Assembly (NCBI RefSeq): GCF_000317435.1
Contig: NC_019751.1
Coordinates: forward strand, 1,922,001 to 1,986,000
From: Calothrix sp. PCC 6303
GTDB taxonomy: Bacteria > Cyanobacteriota > Cyanobacteriia > Cyanobacteriales > Nostocaceae
Length of the DNA: 64,000 nt
Direction of reading: 5' to 3'
The position numbers were made by a program, and so were the translations under genes. A model generated the notes under the pieces. It did no database searches. It was not told the DNA's origin and was given only the letters and a program-made list of their open reading frames with translations. Below, in pieces: positions 37,211 through 46,181 of this stretch (positions are counted from its first letter, which is position 1; each line of letters begins with the position of its first letter).

Positions 37211-37436
37211 AAATTTCTCAAATGGTAGTTATTTTTAGTCAGCTGTGTGCTGTAGCATAAGCGTCCAACTTCTATGTGATAACCTCCAGTTCTGTCAATT
37301 GTCCACATTGACAGTTCCTCACCAGAAAGACATTCTATAGGAACGGCTCTCTTAGGCGTTTTGGGCACCAAAGATCCTGATAGCACTTTAGTCTATCTGA
37401 ACTTTGGTGATATTTTTTACTTATTTTTGTTTATTA

Positions 37437-37856
37437 TTACTTGTGAGATCTACCATCTGGCATAGTTGCACCTTCCCAGGTTGCACCATCTAAATATGCG
37501 CCATACAAATTTGCCTCTACTAACTCTGCATCACTTAAGTCAGCATCAATTAAATCTGCCATCTTCAGCTTTGCTCCTTTAAGATTAGCCCCATTCAGCT
37601 TGGCTTCAAATAGTTTTGCACCACTTAAATCAGCACCACTTAAATCAGCACCACTCAAATTTGTTCTAATTAAAGATGCCTCCGTTAAGTTAGTACCAAC
37701 TAAAATTGCTTTACTTAAATCAGCCTCACAAATCGAAGCCCCTTGAAAATCGGCTCCGCTTAAATCTACTCCGTTTAAATAGGTTCCAATTAAATTAATG
37801 CCTTTAAAACTTCGTTCTCCAGATTGATACCTAACTAAAAGCTCATCTATACTCAT
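37437..37856 (-). CDS. Pentapeptide repeat protein, 139 aa
   Basis: After a ~20-residue N-terminal cap (MSIDELLVRYQSGERSF) the protein consists of about 20 pentapeptide repeats of the A(D/N)LXX type (LSGADLSGADLSGAKL, LNGANLKGAKL), ending in WEGATMPDGRSHK. Such proteins fold as a right-handed quadrilateral beta-helix. There is no signal peptide, so it is probably cytoplasmic. Function is unknown. An AAGGAG sequence lies about 18 bases upstream of the ATG. Confidence 0.9.
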   Translation of the reverse strand: MSIDELLVRYQSGERSFKGINLIGTYLNGVDLSGADFQGASICEADLSKAILVGTNLTEASLIRTNLSGADLSGADLSGAKLFEAKLNGANLKGAKLKMADLIDADLSDAELVEANLYGAYLDGATWEGATMPDGRSHK

Positions 37857-38032
37857 AATATTTTGCTCAAATCTCCTTTATATTAGCCTCACCTTGTTAA
37901 TAAGATTTAACAGTCACATTTGTTACTTAAGCTTTTTCTCAAAAAGATATCAATAATGTCATTTTGGCAATAATTCTCAGAATAAAGGCATTCTTCGGAC
38001 AATGCGATCGCTTTCTTTCTGAAATAGGAAAC

Positions 38033-38143
38033 CTAGTCTTTCATCATTTGAATTAATGCCAAAAAAAATTCACGATCAGAGTCAGAGGCTGGGCTGTTGA
38101 TTTTGATAGAAATTTGACGTTCTTTGTTTGTGATTTTAGACAC
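38033..38143 (-). pseudogene. Possible gene remnant or microprotein, 36 codons
   Basis: The minus strand reads MSKITNKERQISIKINSPAS then DSDREFFLALIQMMKD and a TAG stop, from a GTG. The composition (balanced charges, a clean amphipathic helix at the end) looks like real protein. There is no ribosome binding site, and the frame runs upstream into dispersed repeat D, so it may be the 3' end of a gene cut by that repeat. Confidence 0.35.
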
Positions 38144-38150
38144 TATTAAC

Positions 38151-38237
38151 TGGTTCCTAGGCTCTGCCTGGGAACTCTGACTTTGAGGCTCCGCCTCTTA
38201 TTTTGACTAGGGTGGAGCCTCCGGAGACAAGGAACAA
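38151..38237. repeat. Dispersed repeat D, copy 1
   Basis: Begins TGGTTCCTAGGCTCTGCCTG and carries GAGGCTCCGCCTC; it ends with GGAGCCTCCGGAGACAAGGAA, so it is partly self-complementary. A shorter copy is at 51903-51955. Confidence 0.75.
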
Positions 38238-38341
38238 GTTTAGGAGTTACGCACTGTACAAATTAGTCATGGTATGATTTCACCGAAATAGCTTGTTTCA
38301 GACTTTGACCAATTTGTTTTTAGCGATAAATTAACCGTGGG

Positions 38342-38370
38342 GTAGGGGTTTAGCAATGCTAAACCCCTAC
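38342..38370. repeat. Perfect 29-base palindrome
   Basis: GTAGGGGTTTAGCA and TGCTAAACCCCTAC around one base. It lies 68 bases after the stop codon of the 445-aa gene and could terminate its transcript. Confidence 0.8.
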
Positions 38371-38437
38371 GAGAAATATGGTTTTCCCGCAACATATATT
38401 TATTGTTTTCTGTCAATACGTAAGTCCTAAAGTTATA

Positions 38438-39775
38438 TCAATTACGCTGAAAGCCTTTTGTTGTTACTTTTTGAGCTTTCCCCTTAGTTTTGGATTTATT
38501 AACTTCTGCAAATGCTTCTTGAAATAAATTATGTAAATGTGTAGGGACACTAGCCGTTTCTGGTAAGTCTGGCTCTGTAAATTTGTTAAATTCTTCTAAT
38601 ACTAAATTGAGTTCTGTAACTAACTTAAACTCTGGACGGTTTAAAATTTCCCGAAGTATTGATTCAAGTTGCCTGGGATAAATTTCTGCTAATCTATGCC
38701 AAATCAAGGAATTAATACTTTTATCCTCTAAATAAAAACGAATTAGTTTTTCTGACCCTTCTATATCTCGCCAGTTTTCGGCGGCTAAAATTGATTTCAT
38801 TTTGGTATAGGTTGCCAAAAACATTTGCCCCCAACGAGGATCAGAAATTGCCGTAACTTCGTCGGCTTTTTTTATCTCAGCAGGTAAATCAACTTTGGGT
38901 GTAATCATTTTAGCTGTGCTAGTCTTACTATTTAATATTTGGGACACTAACTTTTGATCTACACCAGCCTCCGCTGCCCTATTGATAATTTCTTCCTGTT
39001 CTTCGCTTGTTTCGATGATTTCTGCAAACGATTTCGACGGATCAATGCCAGCTGCTTCTAAACGCTTTTTGGTAATAATTTCTTGAAACTCATTAATATT
39101 CTGACTTAACTGATATCCAGACATAGTAACTTCATCTGCATGGAAAAAATCTTGGAATTCTTGATGATAAATTTCTACTGACTCCCAAGCTTCAGTTAAT
39201 AATTCAGGAGCATCACTATAAAGATGCTGCTTATAATTATCTTTGAAATTTCCAATAGCTACCGCTAGCTTAGGTTTGCCTAATTTTCCCATTAAAATAT
39301 AAGAGTTAGCAAAAGTCCATTCATTGCTAGTGATGGGAATCAATCGAGTATGGATAATTTCCCCAACTTTCAGGCGAGATAGTTCTTGCTGAGTTTTTTG
39401 GTTATCGGGTTTTACAAGGTAATTTTTCGCTGTCAGCCAATTCATGACTTCAAAGCCATCAGCTAGTATTTGATTGACTGCAAACAAACCCATAAAGCTT
39501 TGATGCCAGGTTTTAATTAGATTTTTTTCTGATTCTGATAATTGGGGATTAGTTTGCAAAAATAAATCTATTGGTGAATAATTTTGATCCCCTTCAAAAG
39601 CGAAGTTCTCAACAATTGTATCTTGTTTAAGGTTATCACTAAAACCTCGACGAACCTGCTTTGCTGCATAATTTTCCAAGGCTTTTGCAAGTTCATCTTC
39701 TGCATCTAAAACAAAATCAATCAGGTTTTGTTTCAACGTATAAATTGTTGTTAAATCTTGGGAGGAAACTTGCAT
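38438..39775 (-). CDS. Protein of unknown function, 445 aa
   Basis: I do not recognise this protein. It is soluble, mostly helical and acidic, without signal peptide or membrane helix. The N-terminal third contains DAEDELAKALENYAAKQVRR and SPIDLFLQTNPQLSESEKNL; a beta-rich central part has GEIIHTRLIPITSNEWTFAN and YILMGKLGKPKLAVAIGNF; a charged stretch ETSEEQEEIINRAAEAGVD follows near residue 255. The C-terminus is helical with a Lys-rich tail (KSKTKGKAQKVTTKGFQ). It is complete, of cyanobacterial codon style, and stands alone between repeat-bearing spacers. Confidence 0.7.
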   Translation of the reverse strand: MQVSSQDLTTIYTLKQNLIDFVLDAEDELAKALENYAAKQVRRGFSDNLKQDTIVENFAFEGDQNYSPIDLFLQTNPQLSESEKNLIKTWHQSFMGLFAVNQILADGFEVMNWLTAKNYLVKPDNQKTQQELSRLKVGEIIHTRLIPITSNEWTFANSYILMGKLGKPKLAVAIGNFKDNYKQHLYSDAPELLTEAWESVEIYHQEFQDFFHADEVTMSGYQLSQNINEFQEIITKKRLEAAGIDPSKSFAEIIETSEEQEEIINRAAEAGVDQKLVSQILNSKTSTAKMITPKVDLPAEIKKADEVTAISDPRWGQMFLATYTKMKSILAAENWRDIEGSEKLIRFYLEDKSINSLIWHRLAEIYPRQLESILREILNRPEFKLVTELNLVLEEFNKFTEPDLPETASVPTHLHNLFQEAFAEVNKSKTKGKAQKVTTKGFQRN

Positions 39776-40248
39776 AATGTTATTGTTTGCGTTTGTGTAA
39801 ATATAATTAAAGGCTATCTACTTGAAGACTGTAGTTGGTTGCATCTCAGTTCTCATACCAATTCAAATAATGATTGCAGCAGATCCAACGGTAGAGACGT
39901 AGCAGTGCTACGTCTCTACAAATATCTATCTGTCGCATTGTTTTTTCAAATTGGTATCATTTCGCGGAAAAAGAATAAGTTTTTCATTACCTAGCTTGCA
40001 TCCTACAGGGTAGCAATCCCATAATCTCCGATATTAATGAGTTGATGGGATTGCCACACTCTGCTTAAAAATTAGCAATTAAATAATATACATATCTTGT
40101 GGAATGGACATCTTGCTCGTTAATGTAATTATGCAGGCAGGATGACTCTTCCACAAAATCAAAATTTGCATTTTATTTAATATGCATTCCTTAAGTAGGT
40201 GGGTGTTCAAAATTGTCATTATGACAAGGCAATTGATTTCATATGATT
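39776..40248. other. Spacer with a 103-bp MITE-like element
   Basis: Upstream region of the 445-aa gene; holds a MITE-like element at 39855-39957. The open frame at 39758-39994 crosses that element and is not a gene. Confidence 0.6.
39855..39957. mobile_element. MITE-like element B (103 bp)
   Basis: Ends ATACCAATTCAAA and TTTGAATTGGTAT-like (actual right end TTTTTTCAAATTGGTAT), an imperfect terminal inverted repeat of about 13 bases starting with a perfect ATACCAATT. A GTAGAGACG palindrome (39891-39919, perfect around one base) lies in the middle, as in the 109-bp elements, but the ends are different. Confidence 0.7.
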
Positions 40249-41319
40249 TTATTTCAATTCTGGATGTGCAATATCTTCTGCGGATGGTTTACCCATACGA
40301 TTGATTGTAGCAATCATCTCATAGAGTTTTCCTAAATCACGCTGATTGAAATGTAGGATTAAACGGGGTAATTCAGCAGTTTCGTCTTGTCCTTCTTGAG
40401 ATAATGCTTGGGTTCTTTCAATTTTTCCTTTGATGAGGATACTACTAAAGTTAATATTTAGTTGGTCGAGTTCCGCATCAGATATATCAGTTTTAAGTCT
40501 AATTATTAGTTTACCTGCTACATAGCGGCTAGAATGATAAACCTGATAAAAGCTGGTGATGGCATTGCAGGCAACTTCTAAGTTATCTGTAATTGTGTAG
40601 AGATTGGGGTCATCTGGACTGACTAAGCCTGTTTGCAGTAGATGCTTATCTATATATTCACTCCAAGAACGCCAGTAATCACCACCTGGATGATCAATTA
40701 GTACTAAAGGTACAGGACCAAATTTACCTGTTTGGCTCAAAGTCATACATTCAAAAGCTTCGTCTTGGGTTCCAAATCCGCCAGCAAATGCAGCGACTGC
40801 ATCACTTTCTTTGAGTAGAAATAATTTCCTAGTAAAGAAATATTTAAAGTTAATTAATTTGGGGTCTCCCTCAATTATCGGATTTGCACTTTGTTCAAAG
40901 GGAAGCTGAATATTTAAACCAAAGGAATTTTCTCGTCCAGCACCTTCATTTCCAGCTTGCATAATTCCGCCACCACCCCCAGTCATGACCATAAATCCTA
41001 ATTGGGCAACATTGCGGGCAAAATCAGCCGCCATTTTGTATTCTGGAGTTTCTGATGCTAGCCGTGCGGAACCAAAAATTGTGACTTTACGTACATGGCG
41101 GTAAGTATGGAAAAGTTCAAAACCACGTTCCATATCTGCCAAGGAAGAAGATAGTATTTTCCAGTCTATTCGTTCAAGTTCGGTATCTGTCAGGCGTAAA
41201 ATAGTTGATAAGGCTTGCTGGATGAATTGCCGATTTTTTAATGACGGTAAGCGCTCAATTAATTCTGCAATATCCGTTTGGAGAGAATCTAAAATATCAA
41301 ACGACGTTTCCGATGTCAT
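40249..41319 (-). CDS. LOG-family (TIGR00730-like) Rossmann-fold protein
   Basis: A 356-residue relative of LOG/YgdH nucleotide 5'-monophosphate nucleosidases. The core shows VTIFGSARL, MTGGGGGIMQAGNEGAG and GGFGTQDEAFE, which corresponds to the PGGxGTxxE motif; the leading Pro is Ala here. LOG enzymes release free bases from (cytokinin) nucleotides, whereas some family members act on NMPs or have unknown roles. The protein has an extra ~85-residue helical N-terminus and a ~100-residue C-terminal extension containing KLIIRLKTDISDAELDQL, so it belongs to a longer subgroup. Substrate is uncertain. Confidence 0.85.
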   Translation of the reverse strand: MTSETSFDILDSLQTDIAELIERLPSLKNRQFIQQALSTILRLTDTELERIDWKILSSSLADMERGFELFHTYRHVRKVTIFGSARLASETPEYKMAADFARNVAQLGFMVMTGGGGGIMQAGNEGAGRENSFGLNIQLPFEQSANPIIEGDPKLINFKYFFTRKLFLLKESDAVAAFAGGFGTQDEAFECMTLSQTGKFGPVPLVLIDHPGGDYWRSWSEYIDKHLLQTGLVSPDDPNLYTITDNLEVACNAITSFYQVYHSSRYVAGKLIIRLKTDISDAELDQLNINFSSILIKGKIERTQALSQEGQDETAELPRLILHFNQRDLGKLYEMIATINRMGKPSAEDIAHPELK

Positions 41320-42124
41320 ATCAAATGCTACTGAGATTGCTATATACTTTAAATTAGATTTGGTCAGGACTTACGCGATTGTCACAATCAGAAGGTTGGT
41401 GTCTGACACCAGAACCCTTATTTTTCGTTTCAAATTGATCGAAGTGTCACGCACCCTACGAAAAAAATGTGCCAGCGATGCGTATCCCTTCTATGCCCAA
41501 AGGGCTTTACGCTACATGCCATTAAATGGAAGTAAACTACGCTATGACGGATTTTTGATCATTTATTTGTTGGAACATTTTCAGATAACTCTCGCTGAGT
41601 ATCGCCTTCTGTAGCAAAGTTTAATCAATGACTACTTTATCGCAATATAGTGTCACCTTTTAGGGAATTTTGCCAAAGGTGTTAATTTTTTGCTTTTCAA
41701 ACTTAACTCAGTTTGTATCTGAGTTGCAAGGGCTACTAAGGAACATCAGGGCAGAAGGTATTGCGCCCTTAGAGGTTAAAAAATAAGTAATAAGTAATGA
41801 GTAATGAGTATGCTTTGTAGCGCGGATTTAGCGCAAACTTAACGGGGGCTGTGCCTCCGTTAAAGTTTGTAAGACAGACTCCGACACAAAACGCGCTGCC
41901 GTCATTAGCCAGGGAATTAAACCCCAAACTTTGTTGAAGTTTCTTGAATCTAGATTCCTAAATCAGGCTTCAATCGAGAATAGGAAGAGGGTGTGGGAAA
42001 AATTAAAGGTGAGCGCAAGACCCATTGCTTGCTAACTCACCTTAATTTTAGATGTATTACTATTGACAAATATTTGCTTAAGTGTTACTAAAGTTATTTA
42101 GTTTTTTGAAGTTGGGATCTAAGC
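41320..42124. other. 800-base spacer with dispersed repeat E
   Basis: No gene is supported; a 130-codon frame at 41222-41614 overlaps the LOG gene and has no coding character. The spacer contains a heptamer run (TAAGTAATGAGTAATGAGT, 41784-41812), repeat E copy 1 and an AT-rich remainder. Confidence 0.5.
41783..41935 (+). repeat. Dispersed repeat E, copy 1
   Basis: After an AGTAATG heptamer run it shows GCGCAAACTTAACGGGGGCT, GTGCCTCCGTTAAAGTTTG, AACGCGCTGCCGTC and a GGAATTAAACCCCAAA end. Copy 2 lies at 60197-60337; degenerate relatives occur near 51777-51850 and 62335-62410. The CAAACTTTAACGG/CCGTTAAAGTTTG arms can pair. Confidence 0.75.
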
Positions 42125-42580
42125 TTAATCCCAGTCAGGTATGGTAACGTCTTCACCTCCAACACCGATTCCTGTCTCAGCGATATCGGCTCCATCAAGA
42201 GTCATGTCGTTCATTGATGCTTGGTAGACGTTGGAATTATGGATTTTAGCGTTACTAAAGTTAACTCTGTCAAGGTCTGCTTGTTTAAAGTTGACATTGG
42301 TGGCAAAGGTGGAACTGAGATTAGCACCTTCTAGGTTAGCACCTGTCAAGTCAGCGCCTTCGATGTTCGCTCTTGATAAGTTAGCGCCCTTTAGGTTTGC
42401 ACCACGTAAATCAGATCCAATTAAGTGAGCGCCTGTTAAGTCAGCGCCCGACAGATTGCATTTGATGCACTCGCCTGTCTGTAAGAGACGCTGTACTTGC
42501 TGTGGGTTTTCTGCCTGAACTGCGCTACTAAATACTAGGGGTGCTGCCAGGGTTAAAATAGCCAATAGCTTCACTTTCAT
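42125..42580 (-). CDS. Exported pentapeptide repeat protein, 151 aa
   Basis: A signal peptide is clear (MKVKLLAILTLAAPLVFSSA, cleavage near VQAEN at about residue 24). Then QVQRLLQTGECIKCNLSGAD leads into about 18 pentapeptide repeats (GADLTGAHLIGSDLRGANL). The two Cys in ECIKCNL are a recurrent feature of exported cyanobacterial pentapeptide proteins and could form a disulphide or bind something. The last ~20 residues are acidic. An AAGGGGGAT ribosome binding site precedes the ATG. It probably acts in the periplasm or lumen; function unknown. Confidence 0.9.
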   Translation of the reverse strand: MKVKLLAILTLAAPLVFSSAVQAENPQQVQRLLQTGECIKCNLSGADLTGAHLIGSDLRGANLKGANLSRANIEGADLTGANLEGANLSSTFATNVNFKQADLDRVNFSNAKIHNSNVYQASMNDMTLDGADIAETGIGVGGEDVTIPDWD

Positions 42581-43141
42581 AAATCCCCCTTAAATACCAA
42601 TAATTACTTCTGTTGTCCTCACAGTTCCAATTATCTCACTAAATTTCGATTAGTGTGTTAGTTTATCGAAACTATAATGATAATTTCTATCTCAAGAATG
42701 AGTACTTTAATTAAAAATCTATGCTTCTGGATGAGTTAATATCTTTATTTAGCAAGGTTTTTGATTAATTAATAAGAGATATGACAATTTTAGTATCTTT
42801 GTTAAAAGTTGTGAATTGTTTTTCTCAGATTTGGTGAAATAAGTATTTTTACTTTCGTTGGGAAATAGTTCATTTTAATTTTATGAAATATTAATATATG
42901 AATCATATTTGATTTGATCACACACCTGGGGTGTGTGATCACCAGGTGTAACGCACCGTCTTGCGGATTTTGGTGCGTTAGGCTAAAGCCATAACACACC
43001 TTACATATACTGAATTTTTTTTGAAATTTTTTGAAATTTTTAAGCGCAAGGCACAGGCTACGCCAACAATAATCAAATCGGATTCCTATACTAGTTAAGT
43101 CAATATACTTATGGGATATCGCTCACTGAGTTTCAGAATCG
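42581..43141. other. AT-rich spacer with two adjacent hairpins
   Basis: Contains GATCACACACC/GGTGTGTGATC (42916-42940) and TAACGCACC/GGTGCGTTA (42949-42980), typical cyanobacterial intergenic hairpin repeats. No gene; the 65-codon frame at 42802-42999 overlaps these hairpins. Confidence 0.5.
42916..42980. repeat. Tandem pair of inverted repeats
   Basis: The first hairpin has 11-bp perfect arms around three bases; the second has 9-bp perfect arms around a 14-base loop. They may be parts of one small repeat element or a structured terminator. Confidence 0.7.
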
Positions 43142-44005
43142 CTATTGTGCGGTAATACTGAGAAATTCACGTATATACTGATTAACTAATTGGGGTTCTT
43201 CTTGTTGCACCCAATGACTACAATTGGGAATATATTTGATTTGTAGATCTCGGACATAGGTTTCAGTACCATAGGTAAGTTCTTTTCCTAATGCCATATC
43301 GTTTTCACCCCAAATAATAAGTGTGGAAACTTCGATTAATTTCCATTGATGTCCAAATGTGTTTTGTTGGAAAATATTCCGATAATAGTTAAGCATTGCT
43401 GTTAAAGCTCCAGGTTTAGCAGCTGCTTCTTTATAGGCATTTATATCATCCATCGGGAAAGTGCTTTGATTAACTGCTGTTTTTGTGAATATGGATCCAA
43501 TTAATTTATAATTTGAAAGTCTAATTAAAAATTCTGGTAGTAATGGTAGCTGGAATAGAAATATGTACCAGCTTTTTTGTAACTGTTGAAAGGTGCGTAA
43601 ACCTTGTCCAAACTTTGCGGGATGAGGCAAGTTAAGGATAATTAGTTGATTTAACATTTCGGGGAAAGTATGCGCGAAATTCCAAGCAATTGCACCACCC
43701 CAATCATGTGCCACTAAAATACATTTGTCATATCCTAACCCTGTAATTACTCCTTGAATATCTTTGATAAACTCATTCATGGTGTAGGCAGATTTTTGAG
43801 TGGGTTTATCGCTGTCGTTGTATCCTCGTAAATCTAAAGCAACTACTTTGTAGTATTTAGCAAATTCACTAATTTGATGCCGCCATGAATACCAAAATTC
43901 GGGAAATCCGTGTAGCATCAACATTAATTCACCTTCTCCCTGGGTGACGTAGTGGAGTCCGATGCCGTTAGTATATATGTATTCGTGTTGCCATTGGTTT
44001 GTCAT
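43142..44005 (-). CDS. Epoxide hydrolase-like alpha/beta hydrolase
   Basis: A 287-residue alpha/beta hydrolase of the epoxide hydrolase/haloalkane dehalogenase group. LHGFPEFWYSWRHQ (residues 31-44) gives the HGxP oxyanion motif and the nucleophile is Asp101 in AHDWGG, as expected for this group rather than Ser esterases. The acid lies in the WGENDMALG segment and the His in PNCSHWVQQEEP near the C-terminus. LDLRGYNDSDKP is also typical. Substrate unknown. The start codon is only 27 bases from that of the divergent GHL10-type gene, so the two share a very short promoter region. Confidence 0.87.
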   Translation of the reverse strand: MTNQWQHEYIYTNGIGLHYVTQGEGELMLMLHGFPEFWYSWRHQISEFAKYYKVVALDLRGYNDSDKPTQKSAYTMNEFIKDIQGVITGLGYDKCILVAHDWGGAIAWNFAHTFPEMLNQLIILNLPHPAKFGQGLRTFQQLQKSWYIFLFQLPLLPEFLIRLSNYKLIGSIFTKTAVNQSTFPMDDINAYKEAAAKPGALTAMLNYYRNIFQQNTFGHQWKLIEVSTLIIWGENDMALGKELTYGTETYVRDLQIKYIPNCSHWVQQEEPQLVNQYIREFLSITAQ

Positions 44006-44032
44006 GATGGTAGATAGCTAAGACGTAGATTT

Positions 44033-45106
44033 ATGATGAGTAATCCAGAAATTCGGGGAGTTTGGTTAACTACAACTGATAGTCATGTTCTTGATTCCCA
44101 AGCAAATATTGTTGAAGCAATGGAGTTTATTGCTGATACTGGTTTTAATGTTGTTTTCCCGGTTGTGTGGAATCAGGGTGTCACTCAATATCCTAGCGAA
44201 GTGATGCAGGAAAATTTTGGGATTAGCATTAATCCATTATACCAAGAGCGGGATCCCTTGGCTGAGGTTGTGGAAGCTGCACACGGGGTAGGTTTGAAGG
44301 TGATACCTTGGTTTGAATATGGCTTTGCTTGTTCTTATAATTCTCAGGGAGGAAGAATAATTGCAGAAAAGCCGCTTTGGGCTGCACGCGATCGCAGTGG
44401 TAATCTATTGAAGAAAAATGGTTTTGAATGGATGAATGCTTTGGATCCGGATGTTCAAAACTTTATGTCAAGTTTAATACTTGAGGTTGCGAGTAATTAC
44501 GATGTGGATGGCATCCAGGGAGATGACCGTTTACCAGCCTTACCAACGGAAGGTGGCTATGATGATGTTACATGCGATCGCTATCGTCGGCAATTTGGTG
44601 TTAATCCTCCCCACCATCAGGTTCCACAATGGTTACAGTGGCGTGCTGATATTTTGACGGAGTTTTGGGCAAGTCTTTATCAACAACTCAAGGCAATTAA
44701 GCCTAATTTAATTGTTTCTATGTCTCCCAATGTCCATGATTGGGCTTTTAAGGAATATTTGCAAGATACTCCTACATGGTTACGACGGGGAATTGTGGAT
44801 ATGATTCATCCCCAAATTTATCGTCGTGATTTTCCTAGTTATAAAGCTGTTTTGGACAGGATAATTAAGGATAAGTATTTGAATATATATCTATCTAGAT
44901 TTGCACCGGGAATTCTGGCTAAAGTTGGTTCTTACAGAATTAGTGGAGATGATTTATTGAAGGTGTTAAAGTACAATCGTGAATCTGCCATCCATGGTGA
45001 AGTTTTCTTCTTTTATGAAGGTTTACGAGAAAATAACGATGAATTGGCTAAAATTCTTAAAGAGACTTATTATGCTGAATCTGCTGAGTTGCCAAATATT
45101 AACTAA
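44033..45106 (+). CDS. GHL10-type glycoside hydrolase-like protein
   Basis: A 357-residue (beta/alpha)8-barrel protein of the GHL10/DUF187 family (YddW/UPF0748-like). Recognisable stretches are EIRGVWLTTTDSHVL at the N-terminus, FNVVFPVVWNQGVTQYPS, LKVIPWFEYGFA, WMNALDPDVQNFM, YDVDGIQGDDRL and the PQIYRRDF segment. Related proteins are predicted to cleave sugar polymers, possibly peptidoglycan, but there is no signal peptide here, so it may work inside the cell. ATG 44033 and ATG 44036 are both possible. It is divergent from the epoxide hydrolase-like gene. Confidence 0.82.
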   Translation: MMSNPEIRGVWLTTTDSHVLDSQANIVEAMEFIADTGFNVVFPVVWNQGVTQYPSEVMQENFGISINPLYQERDPLAEVVEAAHGVGLKVIPWFEYGFACSYNSQGGRIIAEKPLWAARDRSGNLLKKNGFEWMNALDPDVQNFMSSLILEVASNYDVDGIQGDDRLPALPTEGGYDDVTCDRYRRQFGVNPPHHQVPQWLQWRADILTEFWASLYQQLKAIKPNLIVSMSPNVHDWAFKEYLQDTPTWLRRGIVDMIHPQIYRRDFPSYKAVLDRIIKDKYLNIYLSRFAPGILAKVGSYRISGDDLLKVLKYNRESAIHGEVFFFYEGLRENNDELAKILKETYYAESAELPNIN

Positions 45107-45136
45107 TTTGGCGTTTGTTGAGGATCGAAAATCCTT

Positions 45137-45162
45137 GTAGAGACGTTCCACTGGAACGTCTT
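45137..45162. repeat. GTAGAGACG-family inverted repeat
   Basis: GTAGAGACGTTCCA/TGGAACGTCTTCT, with mismatch near the outer end. It lies between the convergent GHL10-type and HDAC-like genes. Confidence 0.7.
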
Positions 45163-45248
45163 CTGGTTTATTACCCGAAAATTGCTGTATTTGCCTGAAA
45201 TCTTAGGCAATAATTCAGATTAATTCATACCTGACATTGAATGAGGAA

Positions 45249-46181
45249 TTACCCACAAGCTACAGGTAAACATTTTTCGATTGTGGCAATAACTGATTGT
45301 GCTAAAGCATCTAAATCATAACCACCTTCTAAACCAAATAGGATTTTACTAGTGATTCCCAGACAATATTCGGTAAATAAGCCGTAATCTTGGGGTTGAA
45401 GGTTGATTTGGGCAAGTTCATCGGCTGCATTTGCGTCATAACCAGCGCTGATGATGAGTAAATCAGGGTTAAAATCCTGGATAAATGGGACTACAGATTT
45501 CTCAAATGCTGATTTGTAGGTGGTGATGTTACTACCGGGGGGAATGGGCAAATTCAGAACATTTTGATGAAATCCCCGTTCAGTATACTTTCCAGTTCCT
45601 GGATAACAGGGATATTGGTGGAGTGAACAGTAAATAATTTGGGGGTTGGTTTCAACGATTGCTTGGGTGCCGTTACCGTGGTGGACATCCCAATCGAGGA
45701 TGGCAACACGGTTGATATCGGGTTTGCTGAGTGCGTAGACGGATGCGATCGCTGCATTGGAAAATAGACAGAATCCCATTCCTGTTTCTCTTTCAGCATG
45801 GTGTCCAGGTGGACGTGCTAAAACAAAGCTGGGTTTTCCAGTTTCCAGGACGATATCAACGCCATCTACCCAAGCGTTAACTGCCAATAATGCTACTTCA
45901 TAACTGCGTGGAGATACTATGGTTTCATAATCCAGATAACCACCGCCTGAACTAGATATTTGGGCTAATTTCTGAATATATTCTGGTTGATGTATTTGTG
46001 ATATTAACGACATAGTATCACGTTCACTTACTGGTGTCGGTAATTTCCATTCCAGTTGTGAGCTAAATTTACTGGTATGTAAATAATCTGTAATGGCACG
46101 TAGACGCTGAGGTTTTTCTGGATGACCTACACCAGTTAGGTGATCCAGAAACTCGTCGGAATAGATAATTGGGAATGGCAT
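45249..46181 (-). CDS. Histone deacetylase-family amidohydrolase
   Basis: A 310-residue enzyme of the HDAC/acetylpolyamine amidohydrolase superfamily. The catalytic and zinc-binding motifs are present: RPPGHHAE, DWDVHHGNGTQ, SLHQYPCYPGTG, ISAGYDAN and GLEGGYD. In bacteria these enzymes remove acyl groups from polyamines, acetoin-type or protein substrates; which one is used here is unknown. The start MPFPIIYSDEFLDHLTGVGH is typical of the family. Convergent with the GHL10-type gene. Confidence 0.92.
   Translation of the reverse strand: MPFPIIYSDEFLDHLTGVGHPEKPQRLRAITDYLHTSKFSSQLEWKLPTPVSERDTMSLISQIHQPEYIQKLAQISSSGGGYLDYETIVSPRSYEVALLAVNAWVDGVDIVLETGKPSFVLARPPGHHAERETGMGFCLFSNAAIASVYALSKPDINRVAILDWDVHHGNGTQAIVETNPQIIYCSLHQYPCYPGTGKYTERGFHQNVLNLPIPPGSNITTYKSAFEKSVVPFIQDFNPDLLIISAGYDANAADELAQINLQPQDYGLFTEYCLGITSKILFGLEGGYDLDALAQSVIATIEKCLPVACG

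Larger units (their letters stand above)
37857..38437. other. Spacer with gene remnant, dispersed repeat and palindrome
   Basis: Contains a 36-codon reading frame (38033-38143), a repeat shared with 51.9 kb (38151-38237) and a perfect 29-base palindrome (38342-38370). Confidence 0.6.

Noticed and set aside
41222-41614. 130-codon plus-strand frame
   Set aside because: Starts inside the LOG-family gene on the other strand, no ribosome binding site and no protein-like pattern.
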